Source: Bacteroides pyogenes DSM 20611 = JCM 6294 (GTDB lineage Bacteria > Bacteroidota > Bacteroidia > Bacteroidales > Bacteroidaceae). Taken from it: DNA of 64,000 nucleotides. Both the position numbers and the translations under genes were made by a program. This document shows positions 34,902 to 43,796 of this stretch, piece by piece (the stretch's first letter is position 1; every line of letters starts with the position of its first letter). The notes under the pieces were generated by a model, which had not been told where the DNA came from, ran no database searches, and saw nothing but the letters and a program-made list of their open reading frames with translations. The DNA lies in NCBI RefSeq assembly GCF_000428105.1, contig NZ_ATZH01000008.1, positions 124,001 through 188,000 on the forward strand, written 5' to 3'.

Positions 34902-36248
34902 ATGACCCGACCCGGAACCATCGTCGTAGTAGACGACAACAAAGGCGTGCTGACCGCACTGCAAATGCTTCTGAAAGACCGATTCCGCAAAATCGTACTT
35001 CTCTCTTCGCCCGCTTCGCTCACGGCGACCATACGCGAGGAGAAGCCCGACGTATTGCTGCTCGACATGAATTTCTCCACAGGAATCAACACGGGCAACG
35101 AGGGGCTTTTCTGGCTGCGCGAGGTGAAGAAAAAGCAGCCGGAGCTTCCGGTGGTGCTGTTCACGGCATACGCGGACATCGACCTCGCCGTGAGGGGAAT
35201 CAAGGAAGGAGCGGCGGACTTCATCGTAAAGCCGTGGGAGAACGCCAAGCTGGTGAAAACGGTGGAAGACGCCGTGGCATCTGCCCGTACCCGGAAGGGG
35301 AAAAAGAAAAACATGCCGCATGCCGCCGCAACGCCGGGAATGTACTGGGGAGAGAGCAAAGAGATGAAGCAGCTGCGCGCGCTCATCGGCAAGGTGGCGG
35401 CAACTGATGCCAATGTGCTGATTACGGGCGAGAACGGAACGGGAAAAGAGGTGCTGGCGCGCGAGATACACCTGCTGTCGGGACGCAGGGAAAGGGAAAT
35501 GGTGGCGGTGGATATGGGGGCGATTGCCGAACCGCTGTTCGAAAGCGAACTGTTCGGGCACGTGAAAGGGGCGTTCACCGACGCTTACGCCGACCGTGCG
35601 GGAAAGTTCGAAACGGCGGACAAGAGCACGTTGTTTCTGGACGAGATAGGCAACCTGCCGTGCCACCTGCAAGCCAAACTGCTGACCGCCATTCAGCGCA
35701 GAAGCGTGGTGAGGGTGGGAAGCAACACGCCCGTGCCGGTGGACATACGGCTGATATGCGCCACCAACCGCAACTTGCAGGAGATGGTGGACAGGAAAGA
35801 GTTCAGGGAGGACTTGCTCTACCGCATCAACACCATTCACGTGGAACTGCCGCCCCTGCGCCGCAGGAAGGAGGATATCGTGCCGCTCGCCCGGCTGTTC
35901 GCGGCAAGGTTCTGCAAGCAGTACGGCAAAGAGCCGGTGGAGTTCACCCGCGATGCCGAAGAGAAGTTGGAGGCATACCCGTGGCACGGCAACATCCGCG
36001 AACTGGAGCACGCCATCGAAAAGGCGGTGATCATCAGCGACGGGACGCAGATTCCCGCCGAGCTGTTCCGACTCTCCGTCCGCTCGGCGGAACAACCGGA
36101 GAAGGCGGCTTCCACACTCGAAGAGATGGAAAGGCGAATGATACGCAAAGCCATAGGAACCTGCAACGGCAACCTCTCGGCAGTGGCGGCGCAACTGGGC
36201 ATCACGCGGCAGACGTTATACAACAAAATGAAAAAATTCGGGCTATGA
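34902..36248 (+). CDS. Sigma-54-dependent NtrC-family response regulator
   Basis: An enhancer-binding activator of 448 residues. Receiver domain (about 1-125; VVDDNKG, phospho-acceptor Asp in LLLDMNFS, conserved Lys in FIVKPW), AAA+ domain (about 148-375; Walker A GENGTGKE, the sigma-54 contact loop GAFTDA, Walker B LFLDEIGNL) and a C-terminal Fis-type HTH (VAAQLGITRQTLYNKMKKF). All elements needed for activating sigma-54 RNA polymerase are present. The stop overlaps the kinase start (ATGA). The clearest local target is the sigma-54 promoter at 31059-31074. Confidence 0.96.
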   Translation: MTRPGTIVVVDDNKGVLTALQMLLKDRFRKIVLLSSPASLTATIREEKPDVLLLDMNFSTGINTGNEGLFWLREVKKKQPELPVVLFTAYADIDLAVRGIKEGAADFIVKPWENAKLVKTVEDAVASARTRKGKKKNMPHAAATPGMYWGESKEMKQLRALIGKVAATDANVLITGENGTGKEVLAREIHLLSGRREREMVAVDMGAIAEPLFESELFGHVKGAFTDAYADRAGKFETADKSTLFLDEIGNLPCHLQAKLLTAIQRRSVVRVGSNTPVPVDIRLICATNRNLQEMVDRKEFREDLLYRINTIHVELPPLRRRKEDIVPLARLFAARFCKQYGKEPVEFTRDAEEKLEAYPWHGNIRELEHAIEKAVIISDGTQIPAELFRLSVRSAEQPEKAASTLEEMERRMIRKAIGTCNGNLSAVAAQLGITRQTLYNKMKKFGL

Positions 36249-37558
36249 ACGCACTATTCCGAAAAATGTCGGGGCACAGCCTCGTAGGCATACTGCTCAC
36301 CGTCGGCCTCTGCTTCGCAACGGCGGCGGCAGCCTTCGGGGGCGAATACGCGGGGGCGGCCCTCCTCGCCGTCCTGCTGGCGCTGAGCATGGCATGGCAG
36401 ATACGCATGTACCGCAGGCATACGCGCGAGGTGCTCTTCATGCTCGACGCGCTGGAGAACAACGACAACAGCTTCCGGTTCGACGAAACGTCGGGCACGG
36501 GCGAAAGCCGCGCCGTACACGAGGCGTTGAACCGTGTGGCGCAGATACTGTACCGCGTGAAGACGGAAACGGCGGAACAGGAGAAGTATTACGAACTGAT
36601 ACTCGACTTCGTGGATACGGGGGTGCTGGTGCTCAACGACAACGGGGCTGTGTACCGGAAAAACAGGGAGGCGATGCGGCTGCTGGGACTGACGGTGTTC
36701 ACGCACGTCAGGCAGTTGCGCAACACAGACAGCCTGCTGGCGGAACAGTTGGAGGCGTGCCGGGCGGGCGACCGCATGCAGGCGACGCTCCACAACGAGC
36801 GGGGAACGGTGAATCTGGTGATCCGCGTGTCGGACATAACGGTACGGGGAGAGCACCTGCGCATCCTCGCGCTGAGCGACATCAACACCGAGCTGGACGA
36901 AAAAGAGGCGGAATCGTGGATACGGCTGACAAGGGTGCTGACGCACGAAATCATGAACTCAATCACTCCCCTCACCTCCATCAGCGATACGCTTCTGTCG
37001 GCTCCGGAAGGCAAAGACGCCGAAACAATCCGGGGCTTGCAGGCCATCAGCGCCACGGGCAAGGGGTTGCTCGCCTTCACCGATTCTTACCGCCGCCTCA
37101 CGCGCATCCCTCCGCCCGAACCGGTGTTGTTCGACGTCAAGCCGTTCATCGAACGGATGATCGCCCTCGCCCGCCATCAGTATCCGTGCGGGCACATCCG
37201 TTTCGAAACGGAGATATGCCCCGAAGAGCTGATTCTGTATGCCGACGAGAACTTGGTGTCGCAGGTGGTCGTGAACATACTGAAGAACGCCATTCAGGCC
37301 ATCGGAGACCGGGCAGACGGACGGATAGACATCAAAGCCTCGTGCAACGACAAGGAGGAAGTATGGATAGAGGTAGGCAACAACGGGCCCGCCATTCCAC
37401 CCGAAGCGGCGGAGCACATCTTCGTCCCGTTCTTCACCACCAAGGAAGGGGGAAGCGGCGTGGGACTGAGCGTTTCGCGCCGGATCATGCGGCTTTCGGG
37501 CGGCAACCTCGTGCTGCTGCCGGGCAAGGAAACCCGGTTCAGAATGAACTTCAAATGA
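36245..37558 (+). CDS. Sensor histidine kinase paired with the NtrC-type regulator
   Basis: A 437-residue inner-membrane kinase. Two adjacent hydrophobic helices (about 11-30 and 34-52) leave almost no periplasmic loop, so it probably senses an intramembrane or cytosolic cue. Then come a HAMP-like/PAS region (YELILDFVDTGVLVLNDNG), the H-box THEIMNSITPL with the phospho-His, the N-box ILKNAIQAI and the G-box GGSGVGLSVSRRIM. The frame is open far upstream inside the regulator gene, but the ATG overlapping the regulator stop is the natural start. Confidence 0.94.
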   Translation: MNALFRKMSGHSLVGILLTVGLCFATAAAAFGGEYAGAALLAVLLALSMAWQIRMYRRHTREVLFMLDALENNDNSFRFDETSGTGESRAVHEALNRVAQILYRVKTETAEQEKYYELILDFVDTGVLVLNDNGAVYRKNREAMRLLGLTVFTHVRQLRNTDSLLAEQLEACRAGDRMQATLHNERGTVNLVIRVSDITVRGEHLRILALSDINTELDEKEAESWIRLTRVLTHEIMNSITPLTSISDTLLSAPEGKDAETIRGLQAISATGKGLLAFTDSYRRLTRIPPPEPVLFDVKPFIERMIALARHQYPCGHIRFETEICPEELILYADENLVSQVVVNILKNAIQAIGDRADGRIDIKASCNDKEEVWIEVGNNGPAIPPEAAEHIFVPFFTTKEGGSGVGLSVSRRIMRLSGGNLVLLPGKETRFRMNFK

Positions 37559-37577
37559 AAACCAAACCGTATCCGAT

Positions 37578-38246
37578 ATGTATTCGACACTCATAGACAA
37601 TCCGCTGTTCAGGGGCATCGCGCCCGAAACACTCTCGTCGGCTCTGGCAGAGGTCAACTTCCGCATGCGCTCATACAGGAAAGGAGAAGTTCTGGCAAGG
37701 CAGGGCGATGTGTGCAACCGCCTCGTGATTCTCGCCAAAGGGAGCGTGCGGGGCGAGATGATCGACTATTCGGGACGGCTCGTGAAGGTGGAGGACATCG
37801 CCGCTCCGCGGGCTTTGGCTCCGTTATTTCTCTTCGGCGATGAAAACCGCTATCCAGTGGAGGTGACCGCCAATGAGCCGACGGAAACGATCGAAATACC
37901 GAAATCCGGCGTGTTGGAGCTGTTTCGCCGGAACGAACGCTTTCTGGAAAACTACATGAATCTTTCCGCCAATTACGCCCGCACGCTATCGGACAAGCTG
38001 TTCTTCATGTCGTTCAAAACCATCCGGCAGAAGCTCGCCTCGTATCTGTTGCGGTTGCACAGGCAGCAGGGGCAGTCCCGCGTCAGGCTCGATCGCTCGC
38101 AACAGGCGCTGAGCGACTACTTCGGTGTATCTCGCCCCTCGCTGGCACGCGAACTGGCACGCATGCAGGAAGACGGTCTGATAGCGGTCGACCGCAAGCT
38201 GGTGACCATCCTGCGGGCAGACGCCCTCACGCAACTGATACGGTAG
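37578..38246 (+). CDS. Crp/Fnr-family regulator, probable HcpR
   Basis: A 222-residue regulator with an N-terminal cyclic-nucleotide-like beta-barrel (about 15-125), a long dimer helix and a C-terminal winged HTH (LSDYFGVSRPSLARELARMQEDGL, about 178-200). No Fnr-type Cys cluster is visible. It lies directly upstream of hcp, and a perfect dyad sits in the hcp promoter; in Bacteroidetes the Crp/Fnr member HcpR controls hcp in response to nitrosative stress. It begins 19 bp after the kinase stop but is probably not functionally linked to it. The last codons and stop form unit one of a tandem repeat. Confidence 0.88.
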   Translation: MYSTLIDNPLFRGIAPETLSSALAEVNFRMRSYRKGEVLARQGDVCNRLVILAKGSVRGEMIDYSGRLVKVEDIAAPRALAPLFLFGDENRYPVEVTANEPTETIEIPKSGVLELFRRNERFLENYMNLSANYARTLSDKLFFMSFKTIRQKLASYLLRLHRQQGQSRVRLDRSQQALSDYFGVSRPSLARELARMQEDGLIAVDRKLVTILRADALTQLIR

Positions 38247-38392
38247 CAGGCGGAGAACGGCACACACAAGCCGGTGAGTATCCTGCGGGCAGACCGCCTA
38301 CCCAACCGATACGGCAACTGACGGCGGGCAGCGCACGCAAGCCGGTGAGCATCCTGCGGGCAGACGGCCTATCCAACCGATACGGCAAAGCT
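38190..38392. repeat. 71-72 bp tandem copies of the 3' end of the Crp/Fnr gene
   Basis: CAAGCTGGTGACCATCCTGC inside the gene (38195) recurs at 38267 and 38338 with the following CGGGCAGAC...GATACGG. The first unit is coding (RKLVTILRADALTQLIR-stop); the next two lie after the stop codon and do not encode anything in a usable frame. Confidence 0.92.
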
Positions 38393-38449
38393 GCCGCCTG
38401 CATCGCTTTTCCCCTCTCAATCGGAAGCGAACCGAAAAAACGAGCCGTT

Positions 38450-38463
38450 GTAACATTGGTTAC
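38450..38463. promoter_or_regulatory. Perfect dyad GTAAC-ATTG-GTTAC, candidate HcpR operator
   Basis: A Crp/Fnr-type inverted repeat centred at 38456.5. With a transcription start about 5-6 bp after the -7 box at 38487-38494, the centre is about 43 bp upstream, close to the class II activator position (-41.5). Confidence 0.7.
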
Positions 38464-38486
38464 AGAACCGCCCGGCACTTCTCCCC

Positions 38487-38494
38487 TATCTTTG
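38487..38494 (+). promoter_or_regulatory. hcp promoter, -7 box TATCTTTG
   Basis: TAnnTTTG match with no TTG at the -33 position, which fits a promoter that depends on an activator bound at the dyad just upstream. Confidence 0.7.
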
Positions 38495-38531
38495 CACTCA
38501 TAATGAAGAAACCAACTAAAACGTAGAAATT

Positions 38532-40163
38532 ATGAGTATGTTCTGTTATCAATGTCAAGAAACCGCCATGGGCACAGGTTGCATCCTGAAAGGGGTATGC
38601 GGCAAAACATCCGAAGTATCGAACCTGCAAGACCTTTTGCTCTTCGTAGTGCGCGGAATCGCAGTCTACAACGAACGTCTGCGCGAAGTGGGAACACCTT
38701 GCGAAGAGGCTGATAAATTTATATACGACTCGCTATTCGTCACCATAACGAATGCCAATTTCAGCCGTGAGAATATCACCCAAAAGATAAAGACGGGGTT
38801 GCAACTGAAAAGGGAGTTGGGGAAGAGAGTTGCGGTGGACAACGCTCCCGACGAATGTCTATGGGACGGAACGGAGGAAGAATTTGCAGAGAAAGCGGCG
38901 ACGGTGGGCGTGCTACGCACCGCCGACGAAGACATCCGCTCGCTGAAGGAGCTGGTGCACTACGGACTGAAGGGAATGGCCGCCTATGCCGAACACGCCG
39001 GCAATCTGGGACACAAATCGGCGGAGATTTTCGCTTTCATGCAGCATGCGCTGGTGCAGCTCACACGCACGGACATCGGCGTGGAGGAACTCATCGGGTT
39101 AACGCTGGAAACGGGAAGACACGGCGTAACGGCGATGGCTATGCTCGACGCCGCCAACACGGGCGCATACGGCAACCCGGAGATTTCGGAAGTGAACATC
39201 GGAGTGCGCAACAATCCGGGTATCCTCATCAGCGGGCACGACCTGAAAGACCTCGAAGAGCTGCTTCAGCAGACGGAAGGCACGGGAGTGGACGTGTACA
39301 CGCACAGCGAGATGCTGCCCGCGCATTACTACCCGCAGTTGAAAAAGTACAAGCATCTGGCGGGCAATTACGGCAATGCATGGTGGAAGCAGAAAGAGGA
39401 GTTCGAGAGTTTCAACGGTCCCATCCTGTTTACGAGCAACTGCATCGTTCCTCCCCGCTCCAACGCCTCATACAAAGACCGCATCTACGTGACGGGCGCA
39501 TGCGGACTCGACGGCGCGTTCTACATCCCCGAACGGAAAGACGGGCAACCGAAAGATTTCTCCGCCATCATCGCCCATGCCAAACGATGTCTGCCCCCTG
39601 TCGGCATCGAAAGCGGAACGATTACGGGAGGCTTTGCCCATGCGCAGGTGACGGCACTGGCGGATAAGGTGGTGGAAGCAGTGAAAAGCGGGGCGATACG
39701 CAAATTCTTCGTGATGGCGGGCTGCGACGGACGGATGAAAAGCCGCGACTACTACACCGAGTTTGCCCGCAGGTTACCCGCAGACACGGTAATCCTGACG
39801 GCAGGGTGCGCGAAGTACCGCTACAACAAGCTCGAGCTGGGCGAGATCAACGGCATCCCCCGTGTGCTCGACGCCGGACAGTGCAACGACAGCTATTCGC
39901 TCGCCGTCATCGCCCTGAAGCTGAAAGAGGCGTTCGGACTCGACGACATCAATCGCCTCCCGATTGTCTACAACATCGCATGGTACGAGCAGAAGGCGGT
40001 CATCGTACTGCTTGCGTTGCTTTCTCTGGGTGTGAAACAGATTCATCTCGGGCCTACCCTCCCCGCTTTCCTTTCGCCGAACGTCACGAAAGTGCTGGTG
40101 GAGCAATTCGGCATCGGAGGTATCAGTTCGGTAGACGAAGACTTGGTGAAGTTTCTGGCTTAA
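38532..40163 (+). CDS. hcp: Hydroxylamine reductase / hybrid cluster protein
   Basis: An iron-sulfur protein with a cubane and a hybrid 4Fe-2O-2S cluster that reduces hydroxylamine and nitric oxide, protecting against nitrosative stress. Of its 543 residues, the N-terminal Cys set is CYQCQ...GTGC...GVCGK (Cys 3, 6, 15, 21). The hybrid-cluster ligands lie in [26 protein letters not shown] and [12 protein letters not shown] good match to the catalase-like Hcp family. It is monocistronic, preceded by the Crp/Fnr gene and the dyad. Its GCT-TAA end starts a ~63-bp repeat array. Confidence 0.97.
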   Translation: MSMFCYQCQETAMGTGCILKGVCGKTSEVSNLQDLLLFVVRGIAVYNERLREVGTPCEEADKFIYDSLFVTITNANFSRENITQKIKTGLQLKRELGKRVAVDNAPDECLWDGTEEEFAEKAATVGVLRTADEDIRSLKELVHYGLKGMAAYAEHAGNLGHKSAEIFAFMQHALVQLTRTDIGVEELIGLTLETGRHGVTAMAMLDAANTGAYGNPEISEVNIGVRNNPGILISGHDLKDLEELLQQTEGTGVDVYTHSEMLPAHYYPQLKKYKHLAGNYGNAWWKQKEEFESFNGPILFTSNCIVPPRSNASYKDRIYVTGACGLDGAFYIPERKDGQPKDFSAIIAHAKRCLPPVGIESGTITGGFAHAQVTALADKVVEAVKSGAIRKFFVMAGCDGRMKSRDYYTEFARRLPADTVILTAGCAKYRYNKLELGEINGIPRVLDAGQCNDSYSLAVIALKLKEAFGLDDINRLPIVYNIAWYEQKAVIVLLALLSLGVKQIHLGPTLPAFLSPNVTKVLVEQFGIGGISSVDEDLVKFLA

Positions 40164-40500
40164 AAAGATTGCAGCGGAAATGAAGCTGCCTCATCACAGG
40201 ATTTCGGGGCGGAGTGCTTGAAGCAAAGAGAAGATGAAGCGATCACTTTTGCATTTTGTAGTTATTCTGGAGTAGCACGCTTAAAGTAAAGCGAGGACAG
40301 AGCCAGACTCTTTCGGGCTTTGTTGCTATTTCGAGGCAGTCGGCTTAAAACAAAGTGAAGACAAAGCAATCGATTTCAAGCTTTGTATTACTTCGGGGCA
40401 GTCGGCTTAAAACGAAGCGAGGACAAAGCAATCGCTTTCGGACTTTGTATTACTTCGGGACGGCTCGCTTAAAAGTAAAGCGGGGCTGCCCCGAAATTTT
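40158..40500. repeat. 58-64 bp tandem array beginning at the hcp stop codon
   Basis: GCTTAAA/GCTTGAA words occur at 40158 (Ala-stop of hcp), 40216, 40279, 40343, 40405 and 40467, spaced 58-64 bp. Later units each carry a hairpin of the form ACAAAG ... CTTTGT. The last unit ends in CGGGG-CTG-CCCCG, next to the uraA stop, and may serve as its terminator. The array fills the whole 335-bp convergent gap. Confidence 0.9.
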
Positions 40501-41683
40501 ACGCCTCTTTAGGTAAAATCAGGTTGAGCAACACTCCCACCAGTGCCGCCAGCCCGATGCCCGACAGAGAGAAGTTTCCCCAACTCAGCACCGCACCGCC
40601 GATGCCGACCGTCAACGTCAGCGAAACAATCACGATGTTTCTCGTACGGCTCAAATCGACGCAGTTGTTCACCAGACTCCCGATACCGGCACAGGCGATG
40701 GTTCCGAAAAGCAACAGCATGATTCCGCCCAGCACTGCGGCGGGAATGGACTTCAGCAACGCGCTGACTTTACCGATCACCGAAAACAAGATGGCGGTGA
40801 CTGCGGCAATGCGAATCACTTGCGGATTGGTGATTTTGGTCAGCGACATGGCGCCCGTAACTTCGGAGTAGGTGGTCACGGGAGGACCTCCCACCAGTCC
40901 GGCGAAGAAACAAGCCAGACCGTCGCCCAATAACGTGCGGTGCAATCCGGGGTCTTTCACGAAATCTTTACCCGCAACGGTGTTCACCACATACACGTCT
41001 CCGATATGTTCTATCACCGGGGCAATGGCAACGGGAATCATGAACAGGACAGGCTCCCACGAGAAAGCGGGGAAGACGAATCGGGGAAGCCCGATCCAAG
41101 CAGCGTCTCTCACTCCCGAAAGGTCGAGCCCGTAGAACAGCCAAGCCGCAAGATAACCGACTATGATTCCGCAGAAGATAGGAATCAGCTTCAGAAGCCC
41201 TTTCGCCCTTATGGAGACGACTACCGCCGTCAGCAGCGAAAGGAGTGCCAGCACCCAGTTTTCTTTCGCCATATCGACTCCCGCGCCCGCCAGAGACAAT
41301 CCGATGAGAATAATCACCGGTCCGATGACGACAGGAGGAAACAGGCGTTCGATGACTTTCACTCCCTGCCACTTGACGAGGGCGCTCATCAGGAAATAGA
41401 CAAAGGCGACGCCGACCATGCCCGAAAGCGTGCCGGGCAGCCCGTAGAGTTCGGTGGCTTTGATGATGGGAGCGATGAAAGCAAAGCTGCTTCCGAGGAA
41501 GATGGGAACTTTCCCGCGGGTCACCGCATGGAAAATAAGCGTGCCGATACCGGCAGTGAATAACGCAGTAGAAGGGTCGAGCCCCACCAATAACGGCACA
41601 AGTACAGTAGCCCCGAATGCGACAAACAGGAACTGTACTCCTACCACCCCTTTCCGAAAGGGAGTAAGATTGTTTGAATCCAT
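40499..41683 (-). CDS. uraA: Uracil-xanthine permease family transporter
   Basis: A nucleobase:cation symporter-2 carrier of 394 residues. It has about 14 hydrophobic segments and the NCS2 signature ([17 protein letters not shown]; Glu involved in substrate binding) followed by [24 protein letters not shown]. It begins [30 protein letters not shown], typical of UraA-like uracil permeases. Uracil is the most likely substrate; xanthine is possible. Single gene, ATG at 41683, -7 box TAATTTTG 27 bp upstream. Confidence 0.92.
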   Translation of the reverse strand: MDSNNLTPFRKGVVGVQFLFVAFGATVLVPLLVGLDPSTALFTAGIGTLIFHAVTRGKVPIFLGSSFAFIAPIIKATELYGLPGTLSGMVGVAFVYFLMSALVKWQGVKVIERLFPPVVIGPVIILIGLSLAGAGVDMAKENWVLALLSLLTAVVVSIRAKGLLKLIPIFCGIIVGYLAAWLFYGLDLSGVRDAAWIGLPRFVFPAFSWEPVLFMIPVAIAPVIEHIGDVYVVNTVAGKDFVKDPGLHRTLLGDGLACFFAGLVGGPPVTTYSEVTGAMSLTKITNPQVIRIAAVTAILFSVIGKVSALLKSIPAAVLGGIMLLLFGTIACAGIGSLVNNCVDLSRTRNIVIVSLTLTVGIGGAVLSWGNFSLSGIGLAALVGVLLNLILPKEA

Positions 41684-41709
41684 AAAGTGTAATATCGATT
41701 TATTTCGTA

Positions 41710-41717
41710 CAAAATTA
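41710..41717 (-). promoter_or_regulatory. uraA promoter, -7 box TAATTTTG
   Basis: TAnnTTTG match on the minus strand about 27 bp upstream of the uraA ATG. Confidence 0.6.
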
Positions 41718-41914
41718 ATCTTTTCAAATAAAATGACAGCTTTTTCAACAGAAAAATAATTGCGATTGGGGGAATAGGCAAAGGCGGAAATCTTTTCAGG
41801 CAGAACAATAAATATCTTCCGAAGAGATTTTATTTGTTTTCAAATAATGCGTACCTTCGCGCAAAATATAAAACTGACAAACAAACGATCATTTTACAAC
41901 CATCTGATTCAATT

Positions 41915-43378
41915 ATGGCATTTACAGCAGAAAACATCATATTGGTAGGTTCGATCCTGCTATTCGCCAGCATTGTTGCCGGAAAGACCGGCTATCGTTT
42001 CGGCGTGCCCGCTTTATTGCTATTCCTCATAGTAGGCATGCTATTCGGAAGCGACGGGCTCGGGCTACAGTTCCATAACGCCAAAGAAGCGCAATTTATC
42101 GGTATGGTGGCTCTTAGCGTCATTCTGTTCTCAGGCGGGATGGACACGAAATTCAGGGAAATAAAACCGGTGATGGCGCCGGGCGTCGTACTGTCGACGA
42201 TAGGAGTGTTGCTCACGGCCCTCTTCACGGGTATCTTTATCTGGTGGCTGTCGGGCATGAGCTGGACTAACATCCACTTGCCTCTGACCACTTCACTGCT
42301 GCTCGCCGCCACCATGTCGTCTACCGACTCGGCATCGGTATTCGCCATTCTCCGCTCGCAAAAGATGAACCTGAAGCACAACCTTCGCCCCATGCTGGAA
42401 CTCGAAAGCGGAAGCAACGACCCGATGGCTTATATGCTTACCATCATCCTGATACAGTTTATCCAGTCGGCGGGGATGGGCATAGGCACGATGCTCTCTT
42501 CTTTCGCTGTACAGTTCATCGTGGGAGGAGCATTGGGATACCTGCTCGGCAAACTCGCCATCCGCAAGGTGAACATGTTCAACATCGACAATCAGGCGCT
42601 GTATCCCATCCTGCTGCTCTCGTTTGTTTTCTTCACCTTCTCGGTCACCACGCTGCTGAAAGGGAACGGCTATCTGGCGGTCTATATCGCCGGAATGATC
42701 GTAGGAAACAATAAGATTACCAACCGGAAAGAGATTTATACCTTCATGGACGGGCTTTCGTGGCTGTTCCAGATCATCATGTTCCTGTGTCTGGGATTGC
42801 TGGTGAATCCGCACGAAATGCTTGAAGTAGCTGCCGTAGCTCTGCTTATAGGTATTTTTATGATATTGGTCAGCCGTCCGCTGAGCGTATTCATTTCGCT
42901 CCTGCCTTTCCGCGGCATCACCTGCAAGTCGCGTCTGTTTGTCTCGTGGGTGGGACTGCGAGGGGCAGTGCCCATCATCTTCGCCACCTATCCGGTAGTG
43001 GCGGAGATAGAGGAATCGAACCTTATTTTCAATATCGTATTTTTCATCACCATCCTTTCGCTGGTGATACAAGGCACTACGGTATCATTCGCCGCACGGT
43101 TGCTGCAACTCTCCACCCCGTTGGAGAAAACGGGCAATGATTTCGGCGTGGAATTGCCTGAGGAAATAGACACCGACCTGAGGGACGTGACCATCACCGC
43201 AGAAATGATCAAAAAAGCCGATACGCTGAGGGATATGAACCTGCCCAAAGGCACGCTGGTGATGATTGTGAAACGGGACGATGAATTCCTGATTCCCAAC
43301 GGAAGCCTGAAACTGCACGAAGGAGACAAATTGCTGGTTATCTCGGAAAAGCCGAAAGAAGCAGCAACGAAGGAATAG
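41915..43378 (+). CDS. Potassium/proton antiporter, NhaP2 (CPA1) family with RCK_C domain
   Basis: An inner-membrane exchanger of 487 residues: about twelve helices (first VGSILLFASIVAG), the exchanger motif around LELESGSNDPMAYML near 170, and a C-terminal RCK_C/TrkA-C domain (about 400-480; GTLVMIVKRDDEFLIPNGSLKLHEGDKLLVI) that probably senses ions or nucleotides. This combination is diagnostic of K+/H+ antiporters such as NhaP2/CvrA. The ATG at 41915 is preferred over one 81 bp upstream, because a TACCTTCG box near 41851 leaves a natural leader and the start then matches the family. Confidence 0.92.
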   Translation: MAFTAENIILVGSILLFASIVAGKTGYRFGVPALLLFLIVGMLFGSDGLGLQFHNAKEAQFIGMVALSVILFSGGMDTKFREIKPVMAPGVVLSTIGVLLTALFTGIFIWWLSGMSWTNIHLPLTTSLLLAATMSSTDSASVFAILRSQKMNLKHNLRPMLELESGSNDPMAYMLTIILIQFIQSAGMGIGTMLSSFAVQFIVGGALGYLLGKLAIRKVNMFNIDNQALYPILLLSFVFFTFSVTTLLKGNGYLAVYIAGMIVGNNKITNRKEIYTFMDGLSWLFQIIMFLCLGLLVNPHEMLEVAAVALLIGIFMILVSRPLSVFISLLPFRGITCKSRLFVSWVGLRGAVPIIFATYPVVAEIEESNLIFNIVFFITILSLVIQGTTVSFAARLLQLSTPLEKTGNDFGVELPEEIDTDLRDVTITAEMIKKADTLRDMNLPKGTLVMIVKRDDEFLIPNGSLKLHEGDKLLVISEKPKEAATKE

Positions 43379-43397
43379 AAAACTTGCCTTTCACACA

Positions 43398-43580
43398 CGC
43401 TTCTCCGACATTCATGCAGAGAAGTATCCGACACATGCTTTCGATGGCGTTCGTCCGGAGAAGTATCAACACACCCTTTCGATGACGATTATGCAGGGAA
43501 TTATGCAACGTAACGCTTTCGGTGGCATTTATGCAGGGAATTATGTAACATAACGCTTTCGATGACGATTGTCGAAGGGG
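43398..43580. repeat. 38-40 bp tandem array after the antiporter gene
   Basis: CTTTCG(A/G)TG(G/A)CG-like cores at 43438, 43476, 43516 and 43556, with a diverged unit at 43400, are spaced 38-40 bp and share AGGGAATTATGYAAC segments. The rest of the 418-bp gap up to the acyl-CoA ligase holds only the promoter at 43758. Confidence 0.85.
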
Positions 43581-43757
43581 TTTAGGCTCCCGCCGCAAAG
43601 TCCGTTGCAAAGACTTCGCATACGCACGGTTTTGATGGCTCACGGATGGTTTATCGTCTCAATGCCGGCACGCAGAGAGAGAACGGGAACAGAGTCTCCG
43701 TCCCGTTAATTTACCGTAAAAGTGAAATACAAAGTAGAGTTAATGTTAATGAAGTAT

Positions 43758-43765
43758 TATTTTTG
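43758..43765 (+). promoter_or_regulatory. Promoter of the acyl-CoA ligase gene, -7 box TATTTTTG
   Basis: TAnnTTTG match; it lies downstream of the first in-frame ATG (43722), so translation must start later, at 43782 or 43797. Confidence 0.65.
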
Positions 43766-43796
43766 CACAGTTTTAAACCAAATGTGCAAAAACCTC

